A stretch of DNA of 64,000 nucleotides from an uncultured Flavobacteriales bacterium (GTDB lineage: Bacteria; Bacteroidota; Bacteroidia; Flavobacteriales_D; Crocinitomicaceae), in assembly GCA_905480145.1 (NCBI GenBank), contig CAJQPA010000001.1, positions 1 through 64,000 on the forward strand, read 5' to 3'. Shown piece after piece: positions 1 to 7,552 of the stretch. The position numbers and the translations under genes are program-made. Within the stretch, counting starts at the first letter, position 1, and the number at the start of each line of letters is the position of its first letter. Under the pieces are notes generated by a model. The model saw only the letters and a program-made list of their open reading frames with translations. It had not been told where the DNA came from and searched no databases.

Positions 1-1458
1 TATGCAAATTCAGATAATGAGCCTGCAAAATACAGCGAAAGCAACAAACCATTTACGCCAAAACATTCTCTTCCAGTTTCTATCAAAGGAGTTGAGAAAG
101 ATGATTATGCGATGATCCTTGGTTTCCCTGGTTCTACTGATCGTTATTTAAGTTCTTGGGGAGTTGAACAAGCCGTAACATTAGAGCAACCGAAACGTGT
201 TGATGTGCGTGCAGAGAAATTGAAAATCATGCGTGAATTCATGGATAAGGATGTTTCGGTTCGTTTGAAGTATTCTTCTAAATACGCGCAAGTTGCTAAT
301 TACTGGAAATACTTCATTGGTCAAACAGAGCAAGTAAAGAACAACGATGTCATTGGAAAGAAACAATTGGTGGAATCTGATTTTAGAACATACTTAGTAA
401 ATAACAAAAGCTCATTTGATGTTCTTGGGGCTATGGAAGCATACTACAAAGCCACAAATTCCGGAATTAACATCAAGGCTTACCAGTCAGAATTTGTTTA
501 CTCTGTGGATGCCAACTTAACAGCGTTTAGATATAAATTTTTAAAAGATGCTTGGGCTAGTGGGAATGAAGAAAGAGCTGAAATGCTTGCAAAGCGTCTT
601 GGTGAAATTTCTGCGCAATATTTTGAAAGTTCTAACGCCGATATTGAATTAAAAACAATTCACAATGTATTAGAAATGTACCTTAATGACATTCCTGAAA
701 ATCAAATGGGACCGCTGTGCATTAAGTTAAAGGCTAAAGGTCACAAAGGGGTAGATATGTATACGGCTTTGATTAAAAAGAAATCAATGTTCTTTGATAA
801 AGCAAAGTTCAATGCATTCAATGAAAGTCCTTCTCTTAAGTCGTTGGAGAAAGACCCTTTATTCTTGTTGATCATGGACATGAATGATGCTCATTCCAAA
901 GTCATGGGAACTGATGCTTTGAAAGCAGCAAAAGATGGTCTCAACAAAGCCAACCGATTGTTCGTTGCAGGGTTAAGAGATATGAATAAGGACAAACAAT
1001 ACTATCCAAATGCCAATTCAACTTTAAGATTAACGTATGGTAACGTATTACCTTACGAGCCTAAAGATGCCGTATCTTATGATTTCGTAACAACTATTGA
1101 TGGTGTTATGCAAAAAGAAGATCCAAACGTAGCTGAATTTAATGTTCATCCAAGAATTAAAGAGGTTTGGAAGAAAAAAGACTACGGAAAGTATGCAGAT
1201 AAAAATGGAAATTTAACAGTGAACTTCTTATCTAACAATGATATTACTGGTGGTAATTCTGGTTCTCCTGTTATCAATGGCGATGGTCATTTGATCGGAA
1301 CTGCTTTTGATGGTAACTGGGAGGCGATGTCAGGTGATATCTACTTTGAACCAAACATCCAGCGTACTATTTCATGCGACATTCGCTATGTGCTATGGTT
1401 AGTAGACAAATGCTTTGGAGCAACAAACCTAATTGACGAAATGGAATTGGTTAAATAA
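1..1458 (+). CDS. S46 family dipeptidyl-peptidase, DPP7-like (5' truncated by window edge)
   Basis: The reading frame is open from base 1, so the gene begins left of the window; about 485 C-terminal residues are visible, against roughly 710-720 for the family. S46 exopeptidases remove dipeptides from peptide N-termini in the periplasm. The motif GFPGSTDRY near the start and GNSGSPV near the C-terminus (nucleophile Ser codon 1258-1260) are family hallmarks. Eighteen residues after that Ser is a Gly (codon 1312-1314, in AFDGNWEAMSGD). From family knowledge this is the S1 specificity position: Gly in DPP7 (hydrophobic P1), Arg in DPP11 (acidic P1). I therefore infer DPP7-like preference. The catalytic His and Asp lie upstream of the window. 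A terminator follows directly. Confidence 0.93.
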   Translation, partial: YANSDNEPAKYSESNKPFTPKHSLPVSIKGVEKDDYAMILGFPGSTDRYLSSWGVEQAVTLEQPKRVDVRAEKLKIMREFMDKDVSVRLKYSSKYAQVANYWKYFIGQTEQVKNNDVIGKKQLVESDFRTYLVNNKSSFDVLGAMEAYYKATNSGINIKAYQSEFVYSVDANLTAFRYKFLKDAWASGNEERAEMLAKRLGEISAQYFESSNADIELKTIHNVLEMYLNDIPENQMGPLCIKLKAKGHKGVDMYTALIKKKSMFFDKAKFNAFNESPSLKSLEKDPLFLLIMDMNDAHSKVMGTDALKAAKDGLNKANRLFVAGLRDMNKDKQYYPNANSTLRLTYGNVLPYEPKDAVSYDFVTTIDGVMQKEDPNVAEFNVHPRIKEVWKKKDYGKYADKNGNLTVNFLSNNDITGGNSGSPVINGDGHLIGTAFDGNWEAMSGDIYFEPNIQRTISCDIRYVLWLVDKCFGATNLIDEMELVK

Positions 1459-1478
1459 ATCAAACCTATACTAAACAT

Positions 1479-1510
1479 AAAAAATCCCATTCGAAAGTTT
1501 GGGATTTTTT
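1479..1510. terminator. Bidirectional intrinsic terminator between convergent genes
   Basis: A-rich arm ending in ATCCCA, a loop of about 10 nt, then TGGGAT followed by a T run. A/T runs flank both sides, so it can serve the S46 peptidase gene and the convergent acyl-CoA reductase gene. Confidence 0.75.
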
Positions 1511-1545
1511 TATGCAATAGATTTTTATTATAAAAAAAGAATCCT

Positions 1546-2589
1546 TTAACTGAATTCTAAAAAACGCATTACATCTACCCCATCTGCATAATCATCTAAT
1601 TTAGGACATTGTGCTTGACCAAATGGCAAGAAGTTATCACCAACAACAACTTGAATTTTTTCTTGGTGTTCCTTTAAATAAGTTTCTACTTCACTAACAT
1701 CATCATAAAAATGATAGTGAATCATGGACAAGGGTGAAAAGAGTTCCTCAGATTCTCTCAACAAAACAAAATTATTGTCCAATAATTTATGCTGATTCAT
1801 TAAATAAACGGCTTTGTTGTAATCATAATTATTACCGTACTTGTTGTTATGGATAATTTCACCATAGTCTATTATTGCTTCAAAGAAACGCGGAAGTTCA
1901 AACCCTGTTGGAAGAATTATATGGGATACGTTTCTGCATCCCAAGCCAAAATAGCTAAAAATATCTTTACCTAGCTCTTTAATTTCGTCTTCAGTTTCAT
2001 TTCCGCTGAATACAGCAACAGAAGTTCTGTTCTTCCTGAAAATGTGCGGGTATTTACCAAAATAAGACTCAAAATATGTTAAGGAATTATCGCTTCCTGT
2101 AGCAATTACGGCATCAACTGGACCTATTCTGCCAGTCGTAAACATTATATCTTCTTTGATCTCTGGAACAAAAGAAATTAAGTGTTCACCCAAAGCAGGT
2201 AAAAGTGTTTTGTCGTCTGAGCTCAACTTACAAACTGCTTTATTACCCGAAAGTAATACACACAAAAAATCATGGAATCCTACCAAAGGAATATTCCCTG
2301 CCATGATGATCACCACAGACATTGGTGATTGTGAAAAAGAATAAGCGCTAACCCAATTTGTTAATTTATCGTCTGTCAAATTCGCACCCAATTCAAACAA
2401 ACTGGCACGAACATTCTCTTTGGTAAACCAACCGTTGTATGAAGCCTGTCTATTAATTAGAACCTGAAGAGACTCATACTCTTCTCTAGTAACTCCAATA
2501 GAAAAACTCTCCCATTCTTTATTTTCTCCTAGTGCGCACATTAGTTTCCCCAATTGCACAAAACCACTTATTATTTCCGTTTGTTTCAC
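1546..2589 (-). CDS. Acyl-CoA reductase, LuxC-like family
   Basis: A 347-residue soluble protein resembling the short LuxC-type acyl-CoA reductases of Bacteroidota, which belong to the aldehyde dehydrogenase superfamily and would reduce fatty acyl-CoA to aldehyde with NAD(P)H. Visible support is the segment VVIIMAGNIPLVGFHDF near residue 95 and GLGCRNVSHI near residue 220; its Cys is the best candidate nucleophile (inference). The gene is divergent from a ferredoxin gene, a pairing I recall as common in Flavobacteriia. The start is GTG at 2587-2589. The next in-frame ATG is at residue 17 (2539-2541) but would cut family-like N-terminal sequence. The physiological substrate cannot be read from the sequence. 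Confidence 0.8.
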   Translation of the reverse strand: MKQTEIISGFVQLGKLMCALGENKEWESFSIGVTREEYESLQVLINRQASYNGWFTKENVRASLFELGANLTDDKLTNWVSAYSFSQSPMSVVIIMAGNIPLVGFHDFLCVLLSGNKAVCKLSSDDKTLLPALGEHLISFVPEIKEDIMFTTGRIGPVDAVIATGSDNSLTYFESYFGKYPHIFRKNRTSVAVFSGNETEDEIKELGKDIFSYFGLGCRNVSHIILPTGFELPRFFEAIIDYGEIIHNNKYGNNYDYNKAVYLMNQHKLLDNNFVLLRESEELFSPLSMIHYHFYDDVSEVETYLKEHQEKIQVVVGDNFLPFGQAQCPKLDDYADGVDVMRFLEFS

Positions 2590-2593
2590 AGTG

Positions 2594-2623
2594 CAAAATT
2601 ATGCCTAATTAAAGAAAAACCAA
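2594..2623 (-). promoter_or_regulatory. Predicted promoter of the acyl-CoA reductase gene
   Basis: Bacteroidota-type elements on the minus strand: -33 TTG (plus-strand CAA 2621-2623), 19-nt spacer, -7 TAATTTTG (plus-strand CAAAATTA 2594-2601). The -7 box ends only 4 nt before the GTG start, so the mRNA may be nearly leaderless or start at the internal ATG. Confidence 0.6.
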
Positions 2624-2650
2624 CCTTACAGCGTGAAATTTTAGTTAAGA

Positions 2651-2683
2651 TTGAAAAAATGTCCAAGAAGGTCCGTATATTTG
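2651..2683 (+). promoter_or_regulatory. Predicted ferredoxin promoter
   Basis: -33 TTG at 2651-2653, 22-nt spacer, -7 TATATTTG at 2676-2683, 19 nt before the ferredoxin ATG. It matches the Bacteroidota sigma-A consensus and lies back to back with the divergent promoter. Confidence 0.65.
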
Positions 2684-2702
2684 CAATAACAAAATATAAA
2701 AG

Positions 2703-3053
2703 ATGGCAATAATTATTACGGACGAGTGTATTAACTGTGGGGCTTGTGAGCCTGAATGTCCAAATACAGCTATTTATGAAGGTGGCGCCGAATGGAAATA
2801 TTCTGACGGTACTTCTTTAACTGGAATGATCACTACTTTAAATGGTGAAGATGTTGTCGCTGATGACGATAAGGAACCTGTAGACATGGATGTGTACTAC
2901 ATCGTTACTGATAAATGTACTGAATGTGTTGGGTTTCACGATGAACCTCAGTGCGCAGCTGTATGCCCAGTAGACTGCTGTATTGACGATGAAGATTTCA
3001 GAGAATCTGAAGATGAATTGTTGGCAAAGAAAGACTTTATGCACTTGGATTAA
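2703..3053 (+). CDS. 4Fe-4S dicluster ferredoxin
   Basis: A 116-residue acidic protein with two cysteine clusters. The first, [12 protein letters not shown] (residues about 9-20), is a classic CxxCxxCxxxCP. The second, near residues 75-96, is CTEC, an eight-residue insertion, then CAAVCP, as in Allochromatium-type 2[4Fe-4S] ferredoxins. It would act as a soluble low-potential electron carrier in the cytoplasm. The adjacent divergent acyl-CoA reductase suggests, without proving, a shared redox role. A clear promoter sits just upstream and an intrinsic terminator 22 bp after the stop codon, so it is probably monocistronic. Confidence 0.93.
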   Translation: MAIIITDECINCGACEPECPNTAIYEGGAEWKYSDGTSLTGMITTLNGEDVVADDDKEPVDMDVYYIVTDKCTECVGFHDEPQCAAVCPVDCCIDDEDFRESEDELLAKKDFMHLD

Positions 3054-3075
3054 AAAAATAATATTAATCAATTGA

Positions 3076-3106
3076 AGCCCTGTTCTCATAAGAATAGGGC
3101 TTTTTT
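3076..3106 (+). terminator. Intrinsic terminator after ferredoxin
   Basis: Eleven-bp stem (AGCCCTGTTCT / AGAATAGGGCT, one G-T pair), 4-nt loop, then a T run. Confidence 0.85.
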
Positions 3107-3170
3107 ATGAATAATAATCTTCATGAACTGCTCCCATCTTCTTTTTTAATTCATTTTTTCTCCAAAACTA

Positions 3171-3200
3171 TTGCCTAAAAGAATATTCCTACTACTTTTG
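3171..3200 (+). promoter_or_regulatory. Predicted promoter of the SRP RNA gene
   Basis: -33 TTG at 3171-3173, 19-nt spacer, -7 TACTTTTG at 3193-3200. Initiation about 6 nt downstream would fall on the first base of the SRP RNA closing stem at 3206. Confidence 0.75.
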
Positions 3201-3205
3201 CAGCT

Positions 3206-3302
3206 GGGGTAAGTCTTGTACGACCAGCTCCCTCTTAATCCTCCAGGGCGGGAACGCAGCAAAGGTATGAGGTTGAGCGGTGCGATATAAGTAGCTTACC
3301 CC
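3206..3302 (+). ncRNA. ffs: Signal recognition particle RNA, bacterial small (4.5S) type
   Basis: About 97 nt. The ends pair as GGGGTAAG (3206-3213) with CTTACCCC (3295-3302), and the apical region carries the SRP hallmark CCAGGGCGGGAACGCAGCA (3243-3261), a GNRA-type loop plus the asymmetric internal loop bound by the Ffh M domain. A T run begins right after the closing stem (3303-3310), consistent with termination. It is the RNA scaffold of SRP for co-translational targeting of membrane proteins. Confidence 0.93.
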
Positions 3303-3449
3303 TCTTTTTTGTCTTTTATTTTCTATATTAGACACTCAAAGAACTAAAACTAATCAAAGGAAACAACTACAATCTTCTTTACCTCGTTCTATTCGCGAAC
3401 TGAAGACACCAAAATTGTATGATTTCCAGAAAAATATAAATTGTATAAT

Positions 3450-3466
3450 ATAGGTTTCAAACCTAT
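3450..3466. repeat. Perfect 17-nt palindrome upstream of the aldolase gene
   Basis: ATAGGTTT-C-AAACCTAT, 22 nt before the ATG at 3489. It could be an operator or a small hairpin in the 5' leader. No T run follows. The rest of 3303-3488 is AT-rich and holds nothing else I can identify, nor a clean TTG/TAnnTTTG pair. Confidence 0.4.
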
Positions 3467-3488
3467 TGAATAACTTAAGAATTAAAAT

Positions 3489-4145
3489 ATGAAATTTTTT
3501 ATTGACACTGCCAACATCGATGACATCACTGAAGCCAATGCTTTGGGAATTCTAGACGGTGTTACCACCAACCCTTCACTAATGGCAAAAGAAGGAATTA
3601 CAGGACAACAAAATATTCTGAATCATTATATAGATATATGTAACATCGTAGACGGCCCTGTCAGTGCTGAAGTTATTGCAACTGATTTTGAAGGAATGGT
3701 ATCGGAAGGAGAACACTTATCTGGACTTCACAAAAACATTGTTGTTAAAGTTCCAATGACTTTAGAAGGAATTAAAGCAATCAAGCATTTTTCTTCAAAG
3801 GGAATTAAAACAAATTGCACCTTAATTTTCTCAGCTGGACAAGCGTTAATTGCAGCAAAGGCAGGAGCATCCTACGTTTCTCCTTTTCTAGGGAGGTTGG
3901 ATGACATCTCTTCTAATGGACTAGATTTAATCGCTCAAATTCGATTAATCTATGATAATTACGCCTATGACACTGAGATATTAGCCGCTTCGGTCCGTCA
4001 TCCAATGCACATTATTCATTGTGCAGAAATTGGATCTGATGTAATGACTGGTCCATTAAAAGCGATAAAAGCACTGGCAAATCATCCATTAACAACTTCT
4101 GGATTGGAACAGTTTCTCGCTGATCATGCCAAAGGAAATTCTTAA
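3489..4145 (+). CDS. fsa: Fructose-6-phosphate aldolase / transaldolase-like protein
   Basis: A 218-residue member of the short transaldolase family (FSA/TalC type, subunits near 220 residues), which performs class I aldol cleavage or transfer between fructose-6-phosphate, dihydroxyacetone, glyceraldehyde-3-phosphate or erythrose-4-phosphate. Family motifs are [10 protein letters not shown] at the N-terminus, GVTTNPSL (residues 24-31), and the Schiff-base Lys87 in VVKVPMT. In Bacteroidota, proteins of this length often serve as the pentose-phosphate transaldolase, so FSA versus transaldolase activity cannot be settled by eye. The gene sits 22 bp before comB and may share its transcript. Confidence 0.9.
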   Translation: MKFFIDTANIDDITEANALGILDGVTTNPSLMAKEGITGQQNILNHYIDICNIVDGPVSAEVIATDFEGMVSEGEHLSGLHKNIVVKVPMTLEGIKAIKHFSSKGIKTNCTLIFSAGQALIAAKAGASYVSPFLGRLDDISSNGLDLIAQIRLIYDNYAYDTEILAASVRHPMHIIHCAEIGSDVMTGPLKAIKALANHPLTTSGLEQFLADHAKGNS

Positions 4146-4167
4146 TTTTACGAGCTAATAAAAAAGC

Positions 4168-4887
4168 ATGGAAGATAGAAAGCATATTGAAGTTTGTTTT
4201 ACCCCTGGAGAATATGAATATTTTAAGGGAGAGTATGATATTGTTGTTGTAATTGATGTTTTAAGAGCAACATCGGCAATTTGTGCGGCTTTTGACAATG
4301 GCATTAAATCTATCATTCCTGTAGCAACTATAGATGAAGCCAGAGAATATCAAAAGAAGGGGTTTCTAGTTGGTGCCGAACGTCAAGGCCAAATAGTTGA
4401 AGGTTTTGATTTTGGAAATTCACCATATTCATACATGAAGGAAGAGTTGAAGGGACAAGAAGTTGTCTTATCCACAACAAACGGAACGAAAGCTTTGAGT
4501 ATTGCAGCAGATGCACCAACTGTCGTGGTCGGCGCTTTGAATAACATTGACGCTTTGTGCGAATGGTTGTCAGTACAAGATAAAAACGTGCTGTGTTTAT
4601 GTTCTGGATGGCAAGATAAATTTAATTTGGAAGATACCATCTGTGCAGGTGCCATTTGTGATCAGTTGATTTCCTCTGGTAATTTCGTTTCAGATGAGGA
4701 CTCGTCTATCGCGGCAAAATATTTGTATCTTTCTGCTTGGGAAAATCCTCTAGGATATTTAAAATCAAGTTCGCATAGAAGAAGATTGAAAAATCTTAAT
4801 TTGAATGAAGATATTAAGTATTGCCTTACTCCTAATAAAACGAAAGTTATTCCAATATTGAAAGATGGGAAATTGGTTAAATTATAA
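4168..4887 (+). CDS. comB: 2-phosphosulfolactate phosphatase family protein (ComB-like)
   Basis: A 239-residue protein with the ComB fold signatures VVVIDVLRATSAICAAFDNG (residues about 27-46) and the TTNGTKAL segment (about 109-116). The archaeal enzyme removes phosphate from (R)-2-phospho-3-sulfolactate in coenzyme M synthesis. Many Bacteroidota carry a homologue without making coenzyme M, so the substrate may be a related sulfonate or another phosphoester; I see no comA or comC partner nearby. The 3' end overlaps the next gene by 23 nt, which indicates co-expression. Confidence 0.8.
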   Translation: MEDRKHIEVCFTPGEYEYFKGEYDIVVVIDVLRATSAICAAFDNGIKSIIPVATIDEAREYQKKGFLVGAERQGQIVEGFDFGNSPYSYMKEELKGQEVVLSTTNGTKALSIAADAPTVVVGALNNIDALCEWLSVQDKNVLCLCSGWQDKFNLEDTICAGAICDQLISSGNFVSDEDSSIAAKYLYLSAWENPLGYLKSSSHRRRLKNLNLNEDIKYCLTPNKTKVIPILKDGKLVKL

Positions 4888-5869
4888 AGTACTTTATCTT
4901 CTGGCGATTCCTTTATTCTTAGGGTTAGGCCAAAAGCAACAAACTCAAAAGAAATGGGGTTTCTTTGGTCACAAAAGAATTAACCGAATTGCTACGTTTA
5001 CATTACCTCCTGAAATGTTTGGATTCTACAAAGAACACATTGAGTATTTAACCGAACATGCTGTTGACCCTGATAAACGCCGTTATGCAATGGAAGGGGA
5101 AGCGCAAAGACATTATATAGATATCGATCATTACGCAAAGCATGGCGAAGATCCATTTGATGTTGTTCCTGTTCGATGGACCGATGCTGTCAATAAACTA
5201 ACCGAAGATACCTTACAGGCATATGGCATAGTTCCATGGCATATAATGGTCATGAAAAAGAGGCTTCAAAAAGCATTTGAAAGAAAAAACGTTGACCTAA
5301 TTCTTAAATACTCTGCTGATATTGGACATTATATTGGTGATGCACACGTTCCACTCCATACCACAGAAAACTATAACGGTCAGATGACAAACCAGAAAGG
5401 AATTCATGGTTTATGGGAAAGTCGTTTGGTCGAAATTAATTATGAGAACTACGATTACTTTGTTGGGAAAGCGGAGCACTTAAGTAACCTCCAAGATCAC
5501 ATTTGGAAAGCGGTTAAAGCATCTCATTATGCTTTAGATTCTGTATTTCAAATGGAAATTGACGTCACAAACGACATGAGCTCTGACATGAAATATAGCT
5601 TTGAACAACGCGGAGCAACAACAGTATCTGTATATTCTTATGAATTTTCTCAAGAATATCATCGAAGAATGAATGGAATGGTAGAAAGAAGACTTCAAGA
5701 TGCCATATCAACTGTTGGCTCTGTGTGGTATACAGCCTGGGTTGATGCAGGTCAACCGGATCTAGGTAAACTCCAAAACACACCTCCTTCTGATGAATTA
5801 TTGGAAGAAATGAAATCGCTTGACGAGCACTTCCACAATGATAAACACAAGGGTAGAATTTGCGAATAG
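4865..5869 (+). CDS. Secreted zinc-dependent phospholipase C / S1-P1 nuclease-like protein
   Basis: A 334-residue protein with an N-terminal hydrophobic segment (residues about 5-22) typical of a signal peptide, so it probably acts in the periplasm or outside. The body shows the all-helical trinuclear-zinc hydrolase pattern: WGFFGHKRINR just after the signal, HYIDIDHY near residue 80, then DIGHYIGDAHVPLH and GIHGLWESRL around residues 155-190, with the spaced His/Asp zinc ligands of the S1/P1 and phospholipase C superfamily. This Bacteroidota subgroup is annotated as zinc-dependent phospholipase C; phosphoester substrate and nuclease activity are unproven. It overlaps comB and converges on the helicase gene 8 bp away. 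Confidence 0.78.
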   Translation: MGNWLNYKVLYLLAIPLFLGLGQKQQTQKKWGFFGHKRINRIATFTLPPEMFGFYKEHIEYLTEHAVDPDKRRYAMEGEAQRHYIDIDHYAKHGEDPFDVVPVRWTDAVNKLTEDTLQAYGIVPWHIMVMKKRLQKAFERKNVDLILKYSADIGHYIGDAHVPLHTTENYNGQMTNQKGIHGLWESRLVEINYENYDYFVGKAEHLSNLQDHIWKAVKASHYALDSVFQMEIDVTNDMSSDMKYSFEQRGATTVSVYSYEFSQEYHRRMNGMVERRLQDAISTVGSVWYTAWVDAGQPDLGKLQNTPPSDELLEEMKSLDEHFHNDKHKGRICE

Positions 5870-5877
5870 AATATAAA

Positions 5878-6996
5878 TTACTTAACCTCTCGAACCTGCT
5901 TAAAGCCAATGGCTAAAGTTCTTTCATAATTTCTCAACGTCTTAACTTCTTTGGCATTCACTAAGCATAGGGAAACTCCTCCTTTACCAGCTCTAGCTGT
6001 TCTTCCGCTTCTATGTATATAATATTCGTCACTTTCCGGAAGTTGATAATGCACCACAAAAGACAATCCTTCAACGTCGATACCCCTAGCAGCAACATCG
6101 GTGGAAACTAGAAACTGAACCTTTTTTCCTTTAAAAGCACGCATCGCTTTGTCTCTTTCTTTCTGAAGTAGATCTCCATGAATACCATCTACAGAAATAT
6201 TCTTAGCAATTAATTGCTTCGTCAATTTCTTTGTAGCTGCCTTCGTTTTACAAAAAATAACTCCTCTATTCTTATGTTCTGTTTTCAAAAATTGTAATAG
6301 AATGTTCAATTTTGCATCATCTTCACAAATTAAATAGCGATGATCAATTTTCTTATTTACTTTAGAATCAGGATTGATCTTAATATTTTCATAATCTTTA
6401 GATAAATGCTCAGCGATTATTTCTTGAATTCCTTGCGGCATCGTAGCAGAGAACAACCATTTGTTCTCAACTTTAGGAAGAAAATTAAGGATTTGATTTA
6501 GTTCTTTTTTAAAGCCCATACTTAACATCTCATCGGCTTCGTCAAGAATAATTGTTTTGACATTACTCAAGTCAAGAGCTTTTTTCTCTACAAGATCAAT
6601 TAGACGTCCTGGCGTAGCAACGACGATATGTGTTGTTCTTTTCAAAGCAACAATTTGACGATCAATATGCTCACCGCCGTATACTGCTTCTGTAAAAATT
6701 TGAGTTGAGTACTTCGTGTATTTGAACAATTGCTTTGCAACTTGTTTACCAAGTTCTCTTGTTGGGCAAAGAATTAATCCCTGAATAACACCATTATTCG
6801 CATCAATTTGTTCTAAAAGAGGTAAGCCAAAAGCCGCCGTTTTTCCAGTTCCAGTTTGAGCTTGACCTACAACATCAGTTGAACCTTGCATTAGCAAAGG
6901 AATCATTTTTTGTTGAATGTCTGACGGGGTCAAAATATTCATTTCTGTTAATCCTTTGACCAATCCGCTGCTAATTCCTAATTCTTTAAAATCCAT
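5878..6996 (-). CDS. DEAD-box ATP-dependent RNA helicase
   Basis: A 372-residue helicase containing the complete core: Q motif (TPSDIQ, about residue 23), Walker A AQTGTGKT, PTRELG, TPGR, DEAD, SAT, RGID and HRSGRTAR. It stops shortly after motif VI, so it lacks the long basic C-terminal extension of RhlE or CsdA types and is a minimal-core helicase. Such enzymes unwind structured RNA in ribosome assembly or mRNA turnover. It is divergent from a cold-shock protein gene, and both are typical cold-induced functions. A TAACTTTG -7 element lies 20 nt before the ATG. Confidence 0.93.
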   Translation of the reverse strand: MDFKELGISSGLVKGLTEMNILTPSDIQQKMIPLLMQGSTDVVGQAQTGTGKTAAFGLPLLEQIDANNGVIQGLILCPTRELGKQVAKQLFKYTKYSTQIFTEAVYGGEHIDRQIVALKRTTHIVVATPGRLIDLVEKKALDLSNVKTIILDEADEMLSMGFKKELNQILNFLPKVENKWLFSATMPQGIQEIIAEHLSKDYENIKINPDSKVNKKIDHRYLICEDDAKLNILLQFLKTEHKNRGVIFCKTKAATKKLTKQLIAKNISVDGIHGDLLQKERDKAMRAFKGKKVQFLVSTDVAARGIDVEGLSFVVHYQLPESDEYYIHRSGRTARAGKGGVSLCLVNAKEVKTLRNYERTLAIGFKQVREVK

Positions 6997-7016
6997 TGTC
7001 CTCTTTTATATATGTG

Positions 7017-7024
7017 CAAAGTTA
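7017..7024 (-). promoter_or_regulatory. Predicted -7 element of the helicase gene
   Basis: TAACTTTG on the minus strand, matching TAnnTTTG, 20 nt before the ATG. No good TTG lies at the expected -33 distance. Confidence 0.45.
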
Positions 7025-7139
7025 ACCTAGTTCTACAAGTTACCTATACAGAACAGCAATAAATCCTGTTCACCTTCTACCAAACCCCTGATTTAAAGGT
7101 ATACTCAATAGACTTAAAAAGCTTTTTTATTTTATTTTG

Positions 7140-7169
7140 TTGTATTAGTTATTTTTTAATCTATCTTTG
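7140..7169 (+). promoter_or_regulatory. Predicted cold-shock gene promoter
   Basis: -33 TTG at 7140-7142, 19-nt spacer, -7 TATCTTTG at 7162-7169. The 5' leader would be only about 20 nt, unlike the long thermosensing leader of enterobacterial cspA. Confidence 0.7.
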
Positions 7170-7195
7170 CGACTTAATTATTATATCATATTACA

Positions 7196-7387
7196 ATGAA
7201 TAGAGGAACAGTAAAATTTTTTAACGAATCTAAGGGATTTGGATTTATCGTTGAAGAGGGATCAGGAAAAGAGCATTTTGTACACGTTACAGGAATAATC
7301 GATGAGATTAAAGAAGGTGACGAAGTAGAATTCGACTTAAAAGAAGGTAAAAAAGGACTTAACGCAGTAGACGTTAAAGTTGTTTAA
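7196..7387 (+). CDS. csp: Cold-shock domain protein, CspA family
   Basis: A 63-residue single cold-shock-domain protein. RNP1-like KGFGFI (residues about 13-18) and RNP2-like HFVHV (about 27-31) are present, with the usual GTVKFFN start. It binds single-stranded nucleic acid and acts as an RNA chaperone in the cytoplasm. It has its own Bacteroidota-type promoter and a strong terminator, so it is monocistronic. Its divergent neighbour is a DEAD-box helicase, a sensible partner in RNA remodelling. Confidence 0.95.
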   Translation: MNRGTVKFFNESKGFGFIVEEGSGKEHFVHVTGIIDEIKEGDEVEFDLKEGKKGLNAVDVKVV

Positions 7388-7404
7388 TATTTAAACTTTT
7401 TGTA

Positions 7405-7440
7405 AAAGCCCGTTTATCTCAGATAATCGGGCTTTTTTTT
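7405..7440 (+). terminator. Intrinsic terminator after the cold-shock gene
   Basis: AAAGCCCG ... CGGGCTTT stem extended by an inner TATCT/AGATA pairing, followed by a run of eight T. Confidence 0.88.
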
Positions 7441-7552
7441 GCACTTATTTTTTTGATACTTAATAATTAATTCAATTAAGTAGATTTTATCAACCTCCCC
7501 TATTGTTATTGCTTTCTAATTTTGGTATTTTGTTCTTCTAAAATAAGTAAGA

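Noticed and set aside
5565-5909. 114-codon minus-strand frame between the phospholipase and helicase genes
   Set aside because: It overlaps both real genes and has no recognised motif; the helicase gene with all its motifs accounts for the minus strand here.
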